A stretch of DNA of 64,000 bases from an uncultured Coriobacteriaceae bacterium (GTDB taxonomy: Bacteria > Actinomycetota > Coriobacteriia > Coriobacteriales > Eggerthellaceae), in assembly GCA_949294735.1 (NCBI GenBank), contig CASFII010000008.1, positions 66,044 to 130,043 on the forward strand. Reading direction: 5' to 3'. The notes below the pieces were generated by a model. That model did not search any database, was not told the origin of the DNA, and saw nothing but the letters and a program-made list of their open reading frames with translations. Below, one piece after another: positions 40,468 to 49,839 of this stretch; position 1 is the first letter of the stretch; the number at the start of each line of letters is the position of its first letter. The position numbers and the translations under genes are program-made.

Positions 40468-41130
40468 ATGACTAAGGTATTTTATCCCGGATGTAAATAT
40501 ATGAAGCGCTATCCCGAAGCCAGCATGAAACTACGCAAAGCGGTGATGGAGCGTGGCTGGGCGGATAAGCTGGGTGGCTGCTGCCGCAAAACAAAACAAA
40601 CACTCAACCCCGAAGACGAAGTACTGGTGGTTTGCAACAACTGCTGGGCCATGATTGAAGAAAGCTCAAAGGCTGAAAGCATTGTTTCGGTGTGGGAGCT
40701 CATTGATCAAGATCCCACCTTCCCCCTCCCTGACTACGGCGGGAAGAAAATGGCTATTCAAGACTGCGGGCGCGCCCATGGTCGTAAAACGGAACAAGAT
40801 GCCATTCGTAGCCTGCTTAAGAAAATGAATATTGAAGTAATCGAACTACCCGACGCGCGCGATAAATCCACCTACTGTGGCAGCGTAGCCTTAAGTGAAC
40901 TTCCCGAAGAAGAAGCAAAGTGGGCTCCGCAGCGCTACACCGTAGACGCAAAAGCGCGCGGCATGTTCCAGCCACATAGTGAAGAAGAGATTGACCAGCT
41001 TTTGGCAGAGCACGCAGCCACCATTCCAACTGACGAAGTGGTGTGCTACTGCACGGGCTGCGACATTGGTTTAGAAAAAGGCGGCAAAATGCCTGTTAGT
41101 ATGTTGGAATTGGTGTTCGGTGAATACTAA
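40468..41130 (+). CDS. CCG-type cysteine-rich Fe-S protein (HdrB-like)
   Basis: 220 residues from ATG 40468 (MTKVFYPGCKY) after GAGGCTTATT; the frame is open to 40429. Cysteine-rich CCG-like motifs: FYPGCKY, LGGCCRKT, VVCNNCW, QDCGRAHGR, YCGSV and VCYCTGCDIGL. The pattern resembles the cysteine-rich domains of heterodisulfide reductase B and related glycolate or lactate oxidase subunits, which bind noncubane or [4Fe-4S] clusters. No partner subunit is adjacent. Its electron-transfer partner and substrate are not known. Confidence 0.75.
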   Translation: MTKVFYPGCKYMKRYPEASMKLRKAVMERGWADKLGGCCRKTKQTLNPEDEVLVVCNNCWAMIEESSKAESIVSVWELIDQDPTFPLPDYGGKKMAIQDCGRAHGRKTEQDAIRSLLKKMNIEVIELPDARDKSTYCGSVALSELPEEEAKWAPQRYTVDAKARGMFQPHSEEEIDQLLAEHAATIPTDEVVCYCTGCDIGLEKGGKMPVSMLELVFGEY

Positions 41131-41205
41131 ATTAACGGCGCTAAGCCACCTACACCAAACAAAATGTGAAAGGCTGCCCGCCAGTAAAGACCAAACAAAA
41201 ATGCG

Positions 41206-41238
41206 AAGTGCCAGCCTTCAGGCTGGCACTTTAGTTTT
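41206..41238. terminator. bidirectional terminator between CCG protein and tRNA-Arg
   Basis: Stem AAGTGCCAGCC/GGCTGGCACTT with loop TTCA. T-rich tails occur on both strands (TTTAGTTTTT on the plus, CATTTTTG on the minus). It serves both the plus-strand gene and the minus-strand tRNA. Confidence 0.9.
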
Positions 41239-41240
41239 TC

Positions 41241-41316
41241 TGGCGCCCCTGAGTGGACTCGAACCACCGACGCACGGTTTAGGAAACCGACGCTCTATCC
41301 ACTGAGCTACAGGGGC
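41241..41316 (-). tRNA. tRNA-Arg (CCT)
   Basis: 76 nt including encoded CCA. Acceptor arms GCCCCTG and CAGGGGC; anticodon loop TTCCTAA gives anticodon CCT, which reads AGG. The T arm GGTTCGAGTCC is standard. Confidence 0.95.
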
Positions 41317-41418
41317 GTGTCCGTTGCTGAAGCGGCATCCTAACGCTCGCGCACCCAAGCGCGCCCCAGGCGCCACCAACTTCAGACATTTGCGCACCTG
41401 CAAAGTCTAGCAGTTTCC

Positions 41419-43326
41419 CTACGCGTGCGCATCCTCAAGCATAAACGAAATGGCTCGCACCAGGTCGTTGCGATGCAACGAACCCACCAATTTGCCGTCC
41501 TTCACTACGGGCAGTTCCTTCAAACGCTTTTCCGCCAAAACGTGGCATGCTTCTTCAAACGAAACATCGGGGCCAACTGACACCACATTTTTCGTTGCCA
41601 GTTCTTGAACTTCAATCCCCGACAAGCGGGAAACGCGCTCCAAAACGCTTTCGTCGTCGGGAAGTCGTGTAACCAAAAAGCCATTGGTACCCGTAATGCT
41701 TTCCATTTCGTCACCAAAGAATTTCAACAGGTCACTATTGGAAAGGAAGCCTTTCACCATGCGGTTATCATCAACCACAATAAGACCGCTTGCGCCCGTG
41801 GATCCAAAAACATGGGCGGCATCTGCCATATGCGCTCCAACAGGAATGGTTAACGGATTCTTGTCGATAAACTCCATAACCGTATGCTGTACCCCATGGG
41901 AGTCCACCACTGCAGACTTTGCTTGCGCAGGTTCTTTATCGTTCTTTTTGTTCTTTACGCTCAAGAGCACCAAAAGCCCCACTGTTAAAGCAATAACCAG
42001 AATAACCAGGTAAGAAAGATGGTATCCCGAAGCCAAAACTTCTGCTCCGCTTTGCTGGGTAGCCAGCGAAGCTCCCAAAGCGCTAAACGACATAATAAGA
42101 GCGGTGCCCAGCGAAGCGCCCACCTGGTTCATGGTATTGGTGGTAGCAGTAGCATGCTGAACTAGTTCATTGTCGAGCGAATTAACACCCCAAGTGTTGA
42201 TGGGCGTTGTCAGCATTTGCATACCCATAGAAGTAAATGCATAGAAGGTAATTACGAGCACAATCGGAGATGCTATGCCGAACGTTGCCATACCGCCAGC
42301 ACCTACCAAAAGAGTTCCTGCACCAACTAAAGCAACTAAACGCACACCTGTTTTGTCAAACATGCGCCCAGAAACCAAACCCATAAGAGCACCGAGCACT
42401 GCACCTGGAAGCGTCATTAAGCCACTCATGGTTGCCGACAAACCCAATACGTTTTGGATATAGAGCGGCATCAAAACACTGAGACCAACCAATACCGCCT
42501 GCAGTAAACCAACAACAAAAAAGGCAGTGCGATAACGGCGGCTTTTCAGAACTTCCAAACGAAGCATGGGTTCTTCCAGTTTGAATTGACGCAGCGCAAA
42601 GAAAGCAACCAGCACCAAACCAACCAGCATAAGTACTACACAGGCTACTATGTTGGTAGAAGAGGTGAACGAAGAAAGCCCATAGAGCAGGGCAATCAAA
42701 CCCAAAGAAGAAAGCACCACAGACAAGGGGTCTATGGAAGTGCGTTTAAAGCCTTCGTAGCTCACCAAGAAACGGTTTGCGCAAAGTATGACAACAACAG
42801 AAATTGCCACCACAATGCCAAAGAGGGCGCGCCAGCCCACCATATCTACCAGAAGGCCACCGCAGGTAGGACCTGCTGCAGGAGCAAAAGCAATAACTAA
42901 GCCAACCAGCCCCATTGCTTGCCCACGGCTTTCGCGTGGAAACGTCAGCAAAATAAGAGCCATAACCATAACCATAAGAATGCCCGTGGCCATTGCTTGC
43001 ATGATGCGACCCAGCAAAAGCACTGCGAAGAAAGGCGCTAATGCAGCAACTAAGCTACCAGCTGCGAATAGAGACATGCTGCTGATAAACAGCTTTCGTG
43101 TTGAAAAGCGTCCCATAAACCAAGCGGCCATAGGAATAACTACTGCTTCCGTTAAGGAATACGCCGAAGACAACCACTGAACCGTCGTTTCGTTGACGCT
43201 CATGTGCTGCATGATAGATGGCAGCGCTGGAGACAGAAGCGTTTGGTTCAAAACAACCAGAACCGCACCCGCCAGCAAGACCATAACCATGCGTGCTTGT
43301 TCTTTACTAATCTTTAAAGATCCCAC
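41419..43326 (-). CDS. DHA2-type MFS transporter fused to a CBS-domain pair
   Basis: 635 residues from GTG 43326 (AAAGGTAAACATAC upstream). Residues 1-450 form 14 membrane helices of the DHA2/EmrB type: LSPALPSIMQHMSVNETTVQW, GRIMQAMATGI and a proline/glycine-rich GLVIAFAPAAGPTCGGLL for antiporter motif C. After a charged linker (about 455-488) a CBS pair occupies about 490-541 (SGLIVVDDNRMVKGFLSNSD) and 575-630 (ELPVVKDGKLVGSLHRNDL). CBS pairs bind adenine nucleotides or act as gates. This fusion is not an ordinary drug-exporter architecture. A leader hairpin (43367-43401) may also regulate it. Confidence 0.93.
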   Translation of the reverse strand: MGSLKISKEQARMVMVLLAGAVLVVLNQTLLSPALPSIMQHMSVNETTVQWLSSAYSLTEAVVIPMAAWFMGRFSTRKLFISSMSLFAAGSLVAALAPFFAVLLLGRIMQAMATGILMVMVMALILLTFPRESRGQAMGLVGLVIAFAPAAGPTCGGLLVDMVGWRALFGIVVAISVVVILCANRFLVSYEGFKRTSIDPLSVVLSSLGLIALLYGLSSFTSSTNIVACVVLMLVGLVLVAFFALRQFKLEEPMLRLEVLKSRRYRTAFFVVGLLQAVLVGLSVLMPLYIQNVLGLSATMSGLMTLPGAVLGALMGLVSGRMFDKTGVRLVALVGAGTLLVGAGGMATFGIASPIVLVITFYAFTSMGMQMLTTPINTWGVNSLDNELVQHATATTNTMNQVGASLGTALIMSFSALGASLATQQSGAEVLASGYHLSYLVILVIALTVGLLVLLSVKNKKNDKEPAQAKSAVVDSHGVQHTVMEFIDKNPLTIPVGAHMADAAHVFGSTGASGLIVVDDNRMVKGFLSNSDLLKFFGDEMESITGTNGFLVTRLPDDESVLERVSRLSGIEVQELATKNVVSVGPDVSFEEACHVLAEKRLKELPVVKDGKLVGSLHRNDLVRAISFMLEDAHA

Positions 43327-43366
43327 GTATGTTTACCTTTCTGTCAAATCGCAGCGCATATCTCGA

Positions 43367-43401
43367 GGAAAAGGGCTCCGGAAACTTTAGTTTCGGAGCC
43401 C
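43367..43401 (-). promoter_or_regulatory. putative attenuator hairpin in the MFS-CBS leader
   Basis: Arms GGGCTCCGGAAACT and AGTTTCGGAGCCC pair over about 13 bp with one bulge. On the minus strand the hairpin is followed by TTTTCC, then about 40 nt to the GTG start. The plus-strand side has no T-tract, so the element points at the MFS gene. It would make a conditional terminator. Confidence 0.5.
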
Positions 43402-43621
43402 TCATAATCGCGAAATATACGTTGTATTTTCGTAAATTCATTTTTCTTAGTACGCTCAATAAGTGTATGGATTATTCGTTTTTAGTCAACGATGATGGAG
43501 AAAAGCACAACATTCGAAAACAGCACCTTAAACCTCTAGTGAAAGATAACTTCCTTTGGGGATTCCGGGGTCTTTCGTCATATATAATTTCTCTGTAGGC
43601 TCTCTTAAGAAACGAGGAAAC

Positions 43622-43897
43622 ATGGAAATTAATCAAATTGTTGAACAGGTTATGAGCCACCTGCAAGATGCGCCTGAAAAGATTCAGGACATCATTGCCG
43701 ACCCGAAAGGCGCTATTGAAGAAATCACTGGCCAGAACCTTGAAAATGTAGATCTGGGCGAAATCGTAGAACAGATTAAAACCAAGGTTACTGAATCTGG
43801 TATTGACCTGGGCGACATCCTGGGCAACCTTGGTGGCGTCGCTGAAAACATCGGTGGTGCAGTAAGCGGTCTTTTGGACGGCTTCCTGAAGAAGTAA
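43622..43897 (+). CDS. small acidic helical protein of unknown function
   Basis: 91 residues from ATG 43622 (RBS CGAGGAAAC). The chain is rich in Glu, Ile, Gly and Asp with amphipathic helices and a Gly-rich end (ILGNLGGVAENIGGAVSGLLDGFLKK). It has no cysteine and no transmembrane helix of normal length. I recognise no family. It ends at a good terminator. Confidence 0.6.
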   Translation: MEINQIVEQVMSHLQDAPEKIQDIIADPKGAIEEITGQNLENVDLGEIVEQIKTKVTESGIDLGDILGNLGGVAENIGGAVSGLLDGFLKK

Positions 43898-43917
43898 CGC
43901 TACTCTTAGCGTAAAGC

Positions 43918-43950
43918 AAAAAGGTGCTGGCATGGTCAGCACCTTTTTTA
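43918..43950. terminator. bidirectional terminator between the acidic protein and MATE 2
   Basis: Stem AAAGGTGCTG/CAGCACCTTT (43920-43929 with 43937-43946), with a seven-base loop and T-run on the plus strand and A/T-rich tail on the minus strand. It lies about 20 bp after the acidic protein stop and about 65 bp after the MATE stop. Confidence 0.88.
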
Positions 43951-44014
43951 TTGGGAACTAGCAACTGAGGGCAACCAGGGAGACGTGATTTTCCTTTGTT
44001 TCCCTAATTTTCTC

Positions 44015-45625
44015 CTACGCAACGGAAACAGGAGTTTTTTGAGGCCCTTCGCCTTCGCTCTTTTGTTGTTCATCACGCATTCGGCGCAGCTTCCGTACTT
44101 CCCTGAACACGAAAATCGAAGTTACCGTTGTTGCCAAACCGTCTGAAACAGGACCGCAAATGATTACGCCCTGTAAACCCGTAGTTCCAACAATCCCCAT
44201 CAAAACCTGAGGAAGCAGTAGATACAGCGGGATAAGGAAAATAACCTGACGCGTCAGTTCTAAGATAACCGCCTTCAGCGGCTGACCACTGGATTGGAAG
44301 TAGCTGGAACCAACAATTTGGAAGCCAACCAACGGGAACAAGCAGCTATATGCCTGTAAAGCCCACGCGGCAAAATGCTCCAGTTCACCTGTAACACCAA
44401 ACAGCATTACGATTGCGTCTGGAATAACCAAAACCACGGCCAAAAATACTGAACCAATACATACACCTACAACAGAAGCCCACTTCAGCGTAGCAAGCAC
44501 GCGGTGCCACTTCTTTGCGCCGTAGTTGTAACCAATAATAGGCTGTGCGCCCATAATCAGACCAATCATAGGCATGATGGCAAAGGTGGTCGCTTTACCA
44601 GCAACACCCATGGCGCCCAAGGCACCAGCCACCCCGATGGGGTCGTTTGCCGCATGGATGGCAACTACGTGATTAAACACAATATTGACCACAGTAGAAG
44701 CAATCTGCATAGCAAACGAAGCCAAACCCAAAGTCAAAATTTTGCCCATAAGAGGAAAATCTGGAATGAGGCACTTCAAGCGCAGATTGAACGGAGCGTT
44801 ATTGGAGAAAATAAAGTAGCCCAAAACTGGAATCATGCCACATGCCTGCCCCGTGATGGTGGCATAAGCGCTACCAGCAATACCCCATCCGAAGACCATG
44901 ACGAACAGATAGTTCAAAACGATACAGATGGTGGTGCCCATAACCATGGTACCCAATGCAAGGTTAGGCTTACCTGCCGTACGCAGGAAGTTGTTGAGAC
45001 CCATGCCAAGCGATTGGAAGATAAACCCTACGCAGATAATCTGAACGAAGGTTTTTGTAGGTACCCACAATTCTTCAGTGGTGCCAATTACCGTAAGAAG
45101 TGGGTCAATAAACGTTGAACCTGCTACCGCAACACAGCACGCCAAAACCAAAAGCAGCAACGCCGAATTGCCCAGTGTTCGTTCAACCAACTTCTTTTTG
45201 CCTTCGCCCAGTTGAATAGCAGCAAGCGCGTTACCGCCCTGACCAGCTAAAGCCGAAAAGCCCATCAGAATGGTCATTACGGGGAAAGCTAGCGTAGTAA
45301 CCGCAACGCCTACCTCGCCTACCGCATGACCCAAAAAAGCCGTGTCAACCACGTTATAGAGGGAGTTAAAAATCATGCTGATAATGGCAGGAATAGAAAA
45401 CTCAAGAAGAAGTTTACCAATACGCTCCGTACCTATGCGGTCTGGGTCAGCCTTTTTGCTGCGACCTTTTTTGAGCACACCAGTTGGAGCTTGAACAGAC
45501 GAATTGGGTTTTTGAGGCTGAGGAGTTTGTGTCTGTATCTGGGAGGTTTGCTCTTGCGGCTGAGGAGTTTGTGCCTGCGTTTTCTGAGCAGTATCTAAGT
45601 TGTTTGCTTGTTCTTGTTCGGTCAT
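44015..45625 (-). CDS. MATE-family efflux transporter 2
   Basis: 536 residues. A Gln/Thr/Pro-rich cytosolic N-terminus (1-60, repeats of QTPQPQ and TSQIQTQT) is followed by a 12-helix MATE body: IGKLLLEFSIPAIISMIFNSLYN, GGNALAAIQLGEG and GLIMGAQPIIGYNYGAK. The repeated tail is unusual for this family. It likely exports organic cations or drugs with Na+ or H+. It is related to the MATE protein at 23639, but the two sit in separate operons. Confidence 0.92.
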   Translation of the reverse strand: MTEQEQANNLDTAQKTQAQTPQPQEQTSQIQTQTPQPQKPNSSVQAPTGVLKKGRSKKADPDRIGTERIGKLLLEFSIPAIISMIFNSLYNVVDTAFLGHAVGEVGVAVTTLAFPVMTILMGFSALAGQGGNALAAIQLGEGKKKLVERTLGNSALLLLVLACCVAVAGSTFIDPLLTVIGTTEELWVPTKTFVQIICVGFIFQSLGMGLNNFLRTAGKPNLALGTMVMGTTICIVLNYLFVMVFGWGIAGSAYATITGQACGMIPVLGYFIFSNNAPFNLRLKCLIPDFPLMGKILTLGLASFAMQIASTVVNIVFNHVVAIHAANDPIGVAGALGAMGVAGKATTFAIMPMIGLIMGAQPIIGYNYGAKKWHRVLATLKWASVVGVCIGSVFLAVVLVIPDAIVMLFGVTGELEHFAAWALQAYSCLFPLVGFQIVGSSYFQSSGQPLKAVILELTRQVIFLIPLYLLLPQVLMGIVGTTGLQGVIICGPVSDGLATTVTSIFVFREVRKLRRMRDEQQKSEGEGPQKTPVSVA

Positions 45626-45831
45626 GTGCTCAGACTCGCTTTCTTGCTTAACATATTCATAAATTCGCGTTGCTCATTGAAACAGATACAAAATTATTCC
45701 GCAACACCTTACAGCGCATACTTCAAAGAGGGGCTCAATTCCCCCGCGACGCCCTTGCTTGTTATTTGACAGTCGCGCAAACGGATAGATACCATAGGGG
45801 TACGACTTAAACAGCTTGCAGGAAGGCAACC

Positions 45832-46446
45832 ATGTATACCGTCAATCATTCGAACCTCATTATTTCCATCACGCGCGAATATGGAAGCGGCGGCAGAGAA
45901 ATCGGCCAGAAACTGGCTGCTGCCTGGGGCGTTTCGTTCTATGACAAGGAACTCTTAAAACGGCTTGCCGAAGAAACAGATCTTCCCGATGATGTTGTAG
46001 AAGCCTTCGACGAAAAACCTTTTAACCACCTGCTCTTAAATCCCTACCGCTTTCTTTCGGGAACTGATGGAGATTATCTCCGCTCAAAAGTACACAACGC
46101 AGAAATGTCTCTTATTCGACAGATTGCTGAAGAGGAAAGTTGTGTCTTTGTTGGGCGTGGCGTAGAAAGCGTCTTGGAAGACTTCCCAGGGCTCGTCCGC
46201 TTGTTCGTATGTGCACCGCTTGAATTCCGTATTCAGCGCGTTATGAAGCGCAATAATCTCACCGCAGAAGAAGCCGAAAAGCGCATTGCGCAAGTAGACA
46301 AAGAACGCGCAGCTTATTACCGCTATTTCACGGACCAAAAATGGGGCTTTGCCAGCAACTACGACCTTTGCATTAACAGCGGCAAGCTGGGGATTGATGG
46401 CGCAGTAGACCTAGCGGCGCGCTTTATTGAACAGCTGCTTGATTAA
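45832..46446 (+). CDS. cytidylate kinase-like family protein
   Basis: 204 residues. N-terminal SITREYGSGGREIGQKLA is the P-loop-type segment of the CMP kinase 2/AAA_26 family, followed by FYDKELLKRLAEE, GRGVESVLED, and EEAEKRIAQVDKERAAYYRYF. These proteins are annotated cytidylate kinase-like, and many are not the essential Cmk. The nucleotide specificity is not visible here. RBS CAGGAAGGCAACC precedes ATG. Confidence 0.82.
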   Translation: MYTVNHSNLIISITREYGSGGREIGQKLAAAWGVSFYDKELLKRLAEETDLPDDVVEAFDEKPFNHLLLNPYRFLSGTDGDYLRSKVHNAEMSLIRQIAEEESCVFVGRGVESVLEDFPGLVRLFVCAPLEFRIQRVMKRNNLTAEEAEKRIAQVDKERAAYYRYFTDQKWGFASNYDLCINSGKLGIDGAVDLAARFIEQLLD

Positions 46447-46520
46447 GAGAAGACTTCAACGAGGAGCCGCTTAATCAGCACGGCAAGCTCGTATCAGCAT
46501 GAGCTAGCTTTGTTGCTTGA

Positions 46521-47042
46521 TTAGCTCAGCGCTTCGGCCACCTTGCGGGCTGCTTCCGTAATGTTCAAACCATTCACATCTACGGTGATTTCAGCGTATT
46601 GTTCATACAGTGGCAAGCGTTCGTCATAAAGCTCTTCTAAGCTCATGCCAATACCGCCCTTTAAAACAACACCGCGTTCCTGTAGGTCGTGTAAGCGGTT
46701 TTTCAGTTCGTCCAGCGTAATCTGCAGATACACTACGCGGCCAATTTCAGCAAGGTGCTTCATAGCTTCGTCGGAATACACTGCCGAACCACCCGTTGCA
46801 ATAATGGAGTTTTCTGCTTCTAGTCCTGAAAGGATTTCGTTTTCTACCTGAATGAATCCTTCGGGACCACAAGCATCAATAAGGCGCTGCAATGTTTTGT
46901 CGCACTGGTTTTGGATAACCAGGTCGGCGTCGATGAAGTTGTAGTTCATGATTTTTGCCAAAACAATACCCAACGTAGACTTACCTGCACCTGGCATACC
47001 AATAAGAATAATGTTGGAGCGAGGATCTTGCTTTTCAGTCAT
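46521..47042 (-). CDS. aroK: shikimate kinase
   Basis: 173 residues from ATG 47042 (RBS GGAAGGCGTC). The P-loop GMPGAGKST, the Asp-x-Asp (FIDADLVIQ), and GGSAVYSDEAMKHL for the Walker-B-like region are all visible. It phosphorylates shikimate at O3 in chorismate synthesis. It stands alone, without aroB/aroC/aroE neighbours. Gluconate kinase-like alternatives are less likely because the shikimate-type GGSAV motif is present. Confidence 0.85.
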   Translation of the reverse strand: MTEKQDPRSNIILIGMPGAGKSTLGIVLAKIMNYNFIDADLVIQNQCDKTLQRLIDACGPEGFIQVENEILSGLEAENSIIATGGSAVYSDEAMKHLAEIGRVVYLQITLDELKNRLHDLQERGVVLKGGIGMSLEELYDERLPLYEQYAEITVDVNGLNITEAARKVAEALS

Positions 47043-47129
47043 GACGCCTTCCTTTCGCTGAATATATTGCGGGAACCAGTTTGACACGCAGTAGTTTCGT
47101 TTTGTGGAAACAGAATTATACTCCGCTTA

Positions 47130-48092
47130 TCAGGGGGTTTCATTTGAGACCGTTTTGTTTGTGGGTTTCTTCCAAGCAAGCGGCAAAACTTCGCTCACCA
47201 CAATGGCAGCAAAAATGAGGACAAACCCTATGAGCAAACGCACCGTTATAGCTTCGCCATAAAGCGCAACGGAAAACAGCACACCGAATACCGATTCCAA
47301 ACTCAGCAGCAACGCAGCAGGGGCGGGGTGTACGTGAGCCAAAGAAACATTCTGAAAACCTAAAGCTACACATGAGGCAAACACTACCAAGTAAGCCATG
47401 CCCATCAAGAAATCGGGCGTGACAATACTTGCAGGAGGAAGGGTTTCGGTACCCGCACCAATAAGCAAACCGCAAACGCCACCTACTAGGAATTGATATA
47501 CCGTCAGCGGCATTACCTCATAGCGCTCGGAAAACTTTGCCACCAGAGTAATGTGAACAGCAAAGATAAATGCGCAGATAAGGGTCATGAAGTCACCAAA
47601 ACTCATGCTGAGTAAGCTTGCTATGGAAGCAAGTCCTTCTGCACCTTCAGAGGAAGAACCCTGGAGCGAAACAAAACCAATACCCGCCACACAAAGCACA
47701 GCGGCAACCAGGTTGAACACCGTAGGTTTACGACGCGCCACCAGCCAATATACAAACGGAACAATAACGCAGTACGTAGCAGTAATGAAAGCGTTTTTAC
47801 CCGGCGTGGTATCCGTCAGACCGATGGTTTGCACCCAAAAAGCAACGAAGTTCAAAACTCCCAGCAACGCACCAATAAGGAGATAGTCTTTAGATAGGCA
47901 CTTGCGCACCTGTTTCCAGAAAACCACGACTAAAATAAGCCCTGCGGCCAAAAAACGAAACCCGAGTAAGTAGGCAGGCGGCAGCACATCAACGCTGTCT
48001 TTCATAACAACAAAGCTGGAACCCCAAATAAATGCCGCCGAAGCAAGCATCAATTTGTAAACAAATGAAGGTATGTTCCGCTTAGAATTCAC
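47130..48092 (-). CDS. EamA/DMT-family transporter
   Basis: 320 residues with ten apolar helices in two EamA repeats. The first repeat opens YKLMLASAAFIWGSSFVVMKDSV and the second includes FGDFMTLICAFIFAVHITLVAKF. These drug/metabolite transporters export amino acids, nucleotides or sugars; the substrate is not evident here. It is followed downstream by shikimate kinase at 87 nt. Confidence 0.88.
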   Translation of the reverse strand: MNSKRNIPSFVYKLMLASAAFIWGSSFVVMKDSVDVLPPAYLLGFRFLAAGLILVVVFWKQVRKCLSKDYLLIGALLGVLNFVAFWVQTIGLTDTTPGKNAFITATYCVIVPFVYWLVARRKPTVFNLVAAVLCVAGIGFVSLQGSSSEGAEGLASIASLLSMSFGDFMTLICAFIFAVHITLVAKFSERYEVMPLTVYQFLVGGVCGLLIGAGTETLPPASIVTPDFLMGMAYLVVFASCVALGFQNVSLAHVHPAPAALLLSLESVFGVLFSVALYGEAITVRLLIGFVLIFAAIVVSEVLPLAWKKPTNKTVSNETP

Positions 48093-48211
48093 AGCCGCCT
48101 ATTATACTCAACTGATTGGCATTCGTAACACCACGGGCAACGCTTCCTGCCAATGGCACAAATACGTTGCATTACTAGCAAGGCGCAAGCCAACTACGAG
48201 AAAGGCAAGCC

Positions 48212-49642
48212 ATGAGCGAAACCTCTAAACCTTTAACCGATTTTGGTACCAGCATTACCTCTTCTGCTGCTCCTGACCGCTTCCCCACCCCCGAAGAAGA
48301 AGCAGCACGTTTCGCACTGTATAGACAGTTCAAAGCTATTAATGCCATTGATCCAAAGCTCTACGAGCTGTATGACGTCAAACGTGGCCTGCGTAATTCA
48401 GACGGCACAGGCGTCCGCGCTGGATTTACCAACATCGCGAACGTGCATGGTTACGTCATGTCCGACGGCGAAAAGCTCGCCGATGAGGGTGTGCTCAGCT
48501 ATCGCGGTTATAACTTGTACGACTTAGTTAATCCGCAATCTGCAAATCATCGCTTCACATACGAAGAAATTGCCTATTTGCTGTTGATGGGTGAACTTCC
48601 CACGCGGACACAGCTGAACTACTTCATTTCGGTACTGGATAACGCACGAGAATTGCCTGACGGATTCACCGCTTCAAAGATTATGCGCGATACATCGCAT
48701 GACATTATGAACATGCTAGCTCGTTCGGTGCTTGTTTTGTATGTGGATGACGATCACGCCGAAAGCCGCAGGCCAGAACACGAAGTACATACCGCTATTT
48801 CGCTTCTTTCGCGTCTGCCACGCATTATGGTACTTTCCTACCACGCCATGCGTTCACGTTTCTACGGCGAATCTATGTTTGTGCATCCCTTTATTCCTGG
48901 TCAGTCCACAGCTGAAACCATTCTATCTATGCTTCGCCCCGATCGGAGCTTCACGCCATTGGAAGCGCGCGTCTTAGATGTCATGATGTGCTTACATGCT
49001 GAACACGGCGGCGGTAACAACTCAACCTTTACGACACGTGTTCTTTCATCAGCTGACACTGACCCCTATTCTGCCTATGCCGCAGCCATTGGGTCTTTGA
49101 AAGGCCGTCGCCACGGTGGCGCAGCGCACCAAGCTATTGCCATGCATAAGGAAATTGAAGAAAACGTCAGCAACTGGGAAAACGATGACGAAGTTGCAGA
49201 CTATCTTGCAAAGGTTGCTAACAAACAGGCCTATGATAAAACGGGTCTTATTTACGGCATGGGTCATGCGGTTTACACCACCTCAGATCCGCGTGCGGTC
49301 ATTTGCAAGCAGCTTGCTCACGAATTAGCCGATGGTACGGAAAAGGAAAAGGAGCTCCATCTACTAGAAAGCATTGAACGCCTAACGCCTGAAGTCTTAA
49401 AGCGCGAACGCGGCATTCAAAAAGATGTTTGTGCTAATGTAGATATGTATTCAGGGTTTGTGTATTCACTGTTGGGTATCCCGCAAGAAATATACACACC
49501 GCTGTTTGCGTGCTCACGTATGGCGGGTTGGGCTGCTCATCGTTTCGAAGAAATTGTTTCGGGCAAGCGTATTATGCGCCCTGCTTATAAATCGGCTCAC
49601 ACCAAGATTCGGCCTTACATCCCCATGGACGAACGCGGCTAA
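48212..49642 (+). CDS. gltA: citrate (or 2-methylcitrate) synthase
   Basis: 476 residues, with a leader of about 50 residues before the family core. Catalytic residues: His in LHAEHGGGNNSTFT, His in GMGHAVYTTSDPRA, and the C-terminal Arg region; the CoA loop is SLKGRRHGGAAHQ. It condenses oxaloacetate with acetyl-CoA, or propionyl-CoA in the methylcitrate variant; sequence alone does not separate the two. It could supply citrate for glutamate synthesis by an incomplete TCA cycle. Terminator follows. Confidence 0.92.
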   Translation: MSETSKPLTDFGTSITSSAAPDRFPTPEEEAARFALYRQFKAINAIDPKLYELYDVKRGLRNSDGTGVRAGFTNIANVHGYVMSDGEKLADEGVLSYRGYNLYDLVNPQSANHRFTYEEIAYLLLMGELPTRTQLNYFISVLDNARELPDGFTASKIMRDTSHDIMNMLARSVLVLYVDDDHAESRRPEHEVHTAISLLSRLPRIMVLSYHAMRSRFYGESMFVHPFIPGQSTAETILSMLRPDRSFTPLEARVLDVMMCLHAEHGGGNNSTFTTRVLSSADTDPYSAYAAAIGSLKGRRHGGAAHQAIAMHKEIEENVSNWENDDEVADYLAKVANKQAYDKTGLIYGMGHAVYTTSDPRAVICKQLAHELADGTEKEKELHLLESIERLTPEVLKRERGIQKDVCANVDMYSGFVYSLLGIPQEIYTPLFACSRMAGWAAHRFEEIVSGKRIMRPAYKSAHTKIRPYIPMDERG

Positions 49643-49664
49643 GCACTCTGCTTTTTCAAATCAA

Positions 49665-49704
49665 AAAGCCAGTTCAGTAGCTACTGAACTGGCTTTACTT
49701 TTTC
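49665..49704. terminator. bidirectional terminator between citrate synthase and tRNA-Ser
   Basis: Stem AAAGCCAGTTCAGT/ACTGAACTGGCTTT (14 bp, loop AGCT), followed by TTTTT on the plus strand and TTTTTGA on the minus strand. It terminates both gltA and the minus-strand tRNA. Confidence 0.93.
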
Positions 49705-49707
49705 TCC

Positions 49708-49795
49708 TGGCGGAGGCTGTAGGATTTGAACCCACGAAACCTTTCGGTTTAACAGTTTTCAAGACTGCCGCCTTCAACCACTCGGCCAAGCCTCC
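49708..49795 (-). tRNA. tRNA-Ser (TGA)
   Basis: 88 nt including encoded CCA. Acceptor arms GGAGGCT and AGCCTCC; anticodon loop CTTGAAA gives TGA, which reads UCA. The long variable arm with AACCGAAAGGTT and discriminator G are typical of class II serine tRNAs. Confidence 0.95.
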
Positions 49796-49839
49796 GCGCA
49801 GCGCATAGAATACCATATAATAAGCTTATGGGAGAAAAA

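Noticed and set aside
43472..43942. 156-codon minus-strand frame over the small acidic protein
   Set aside because: It is antisense to a gene with RBS and terminator, and covers the terminator itself.
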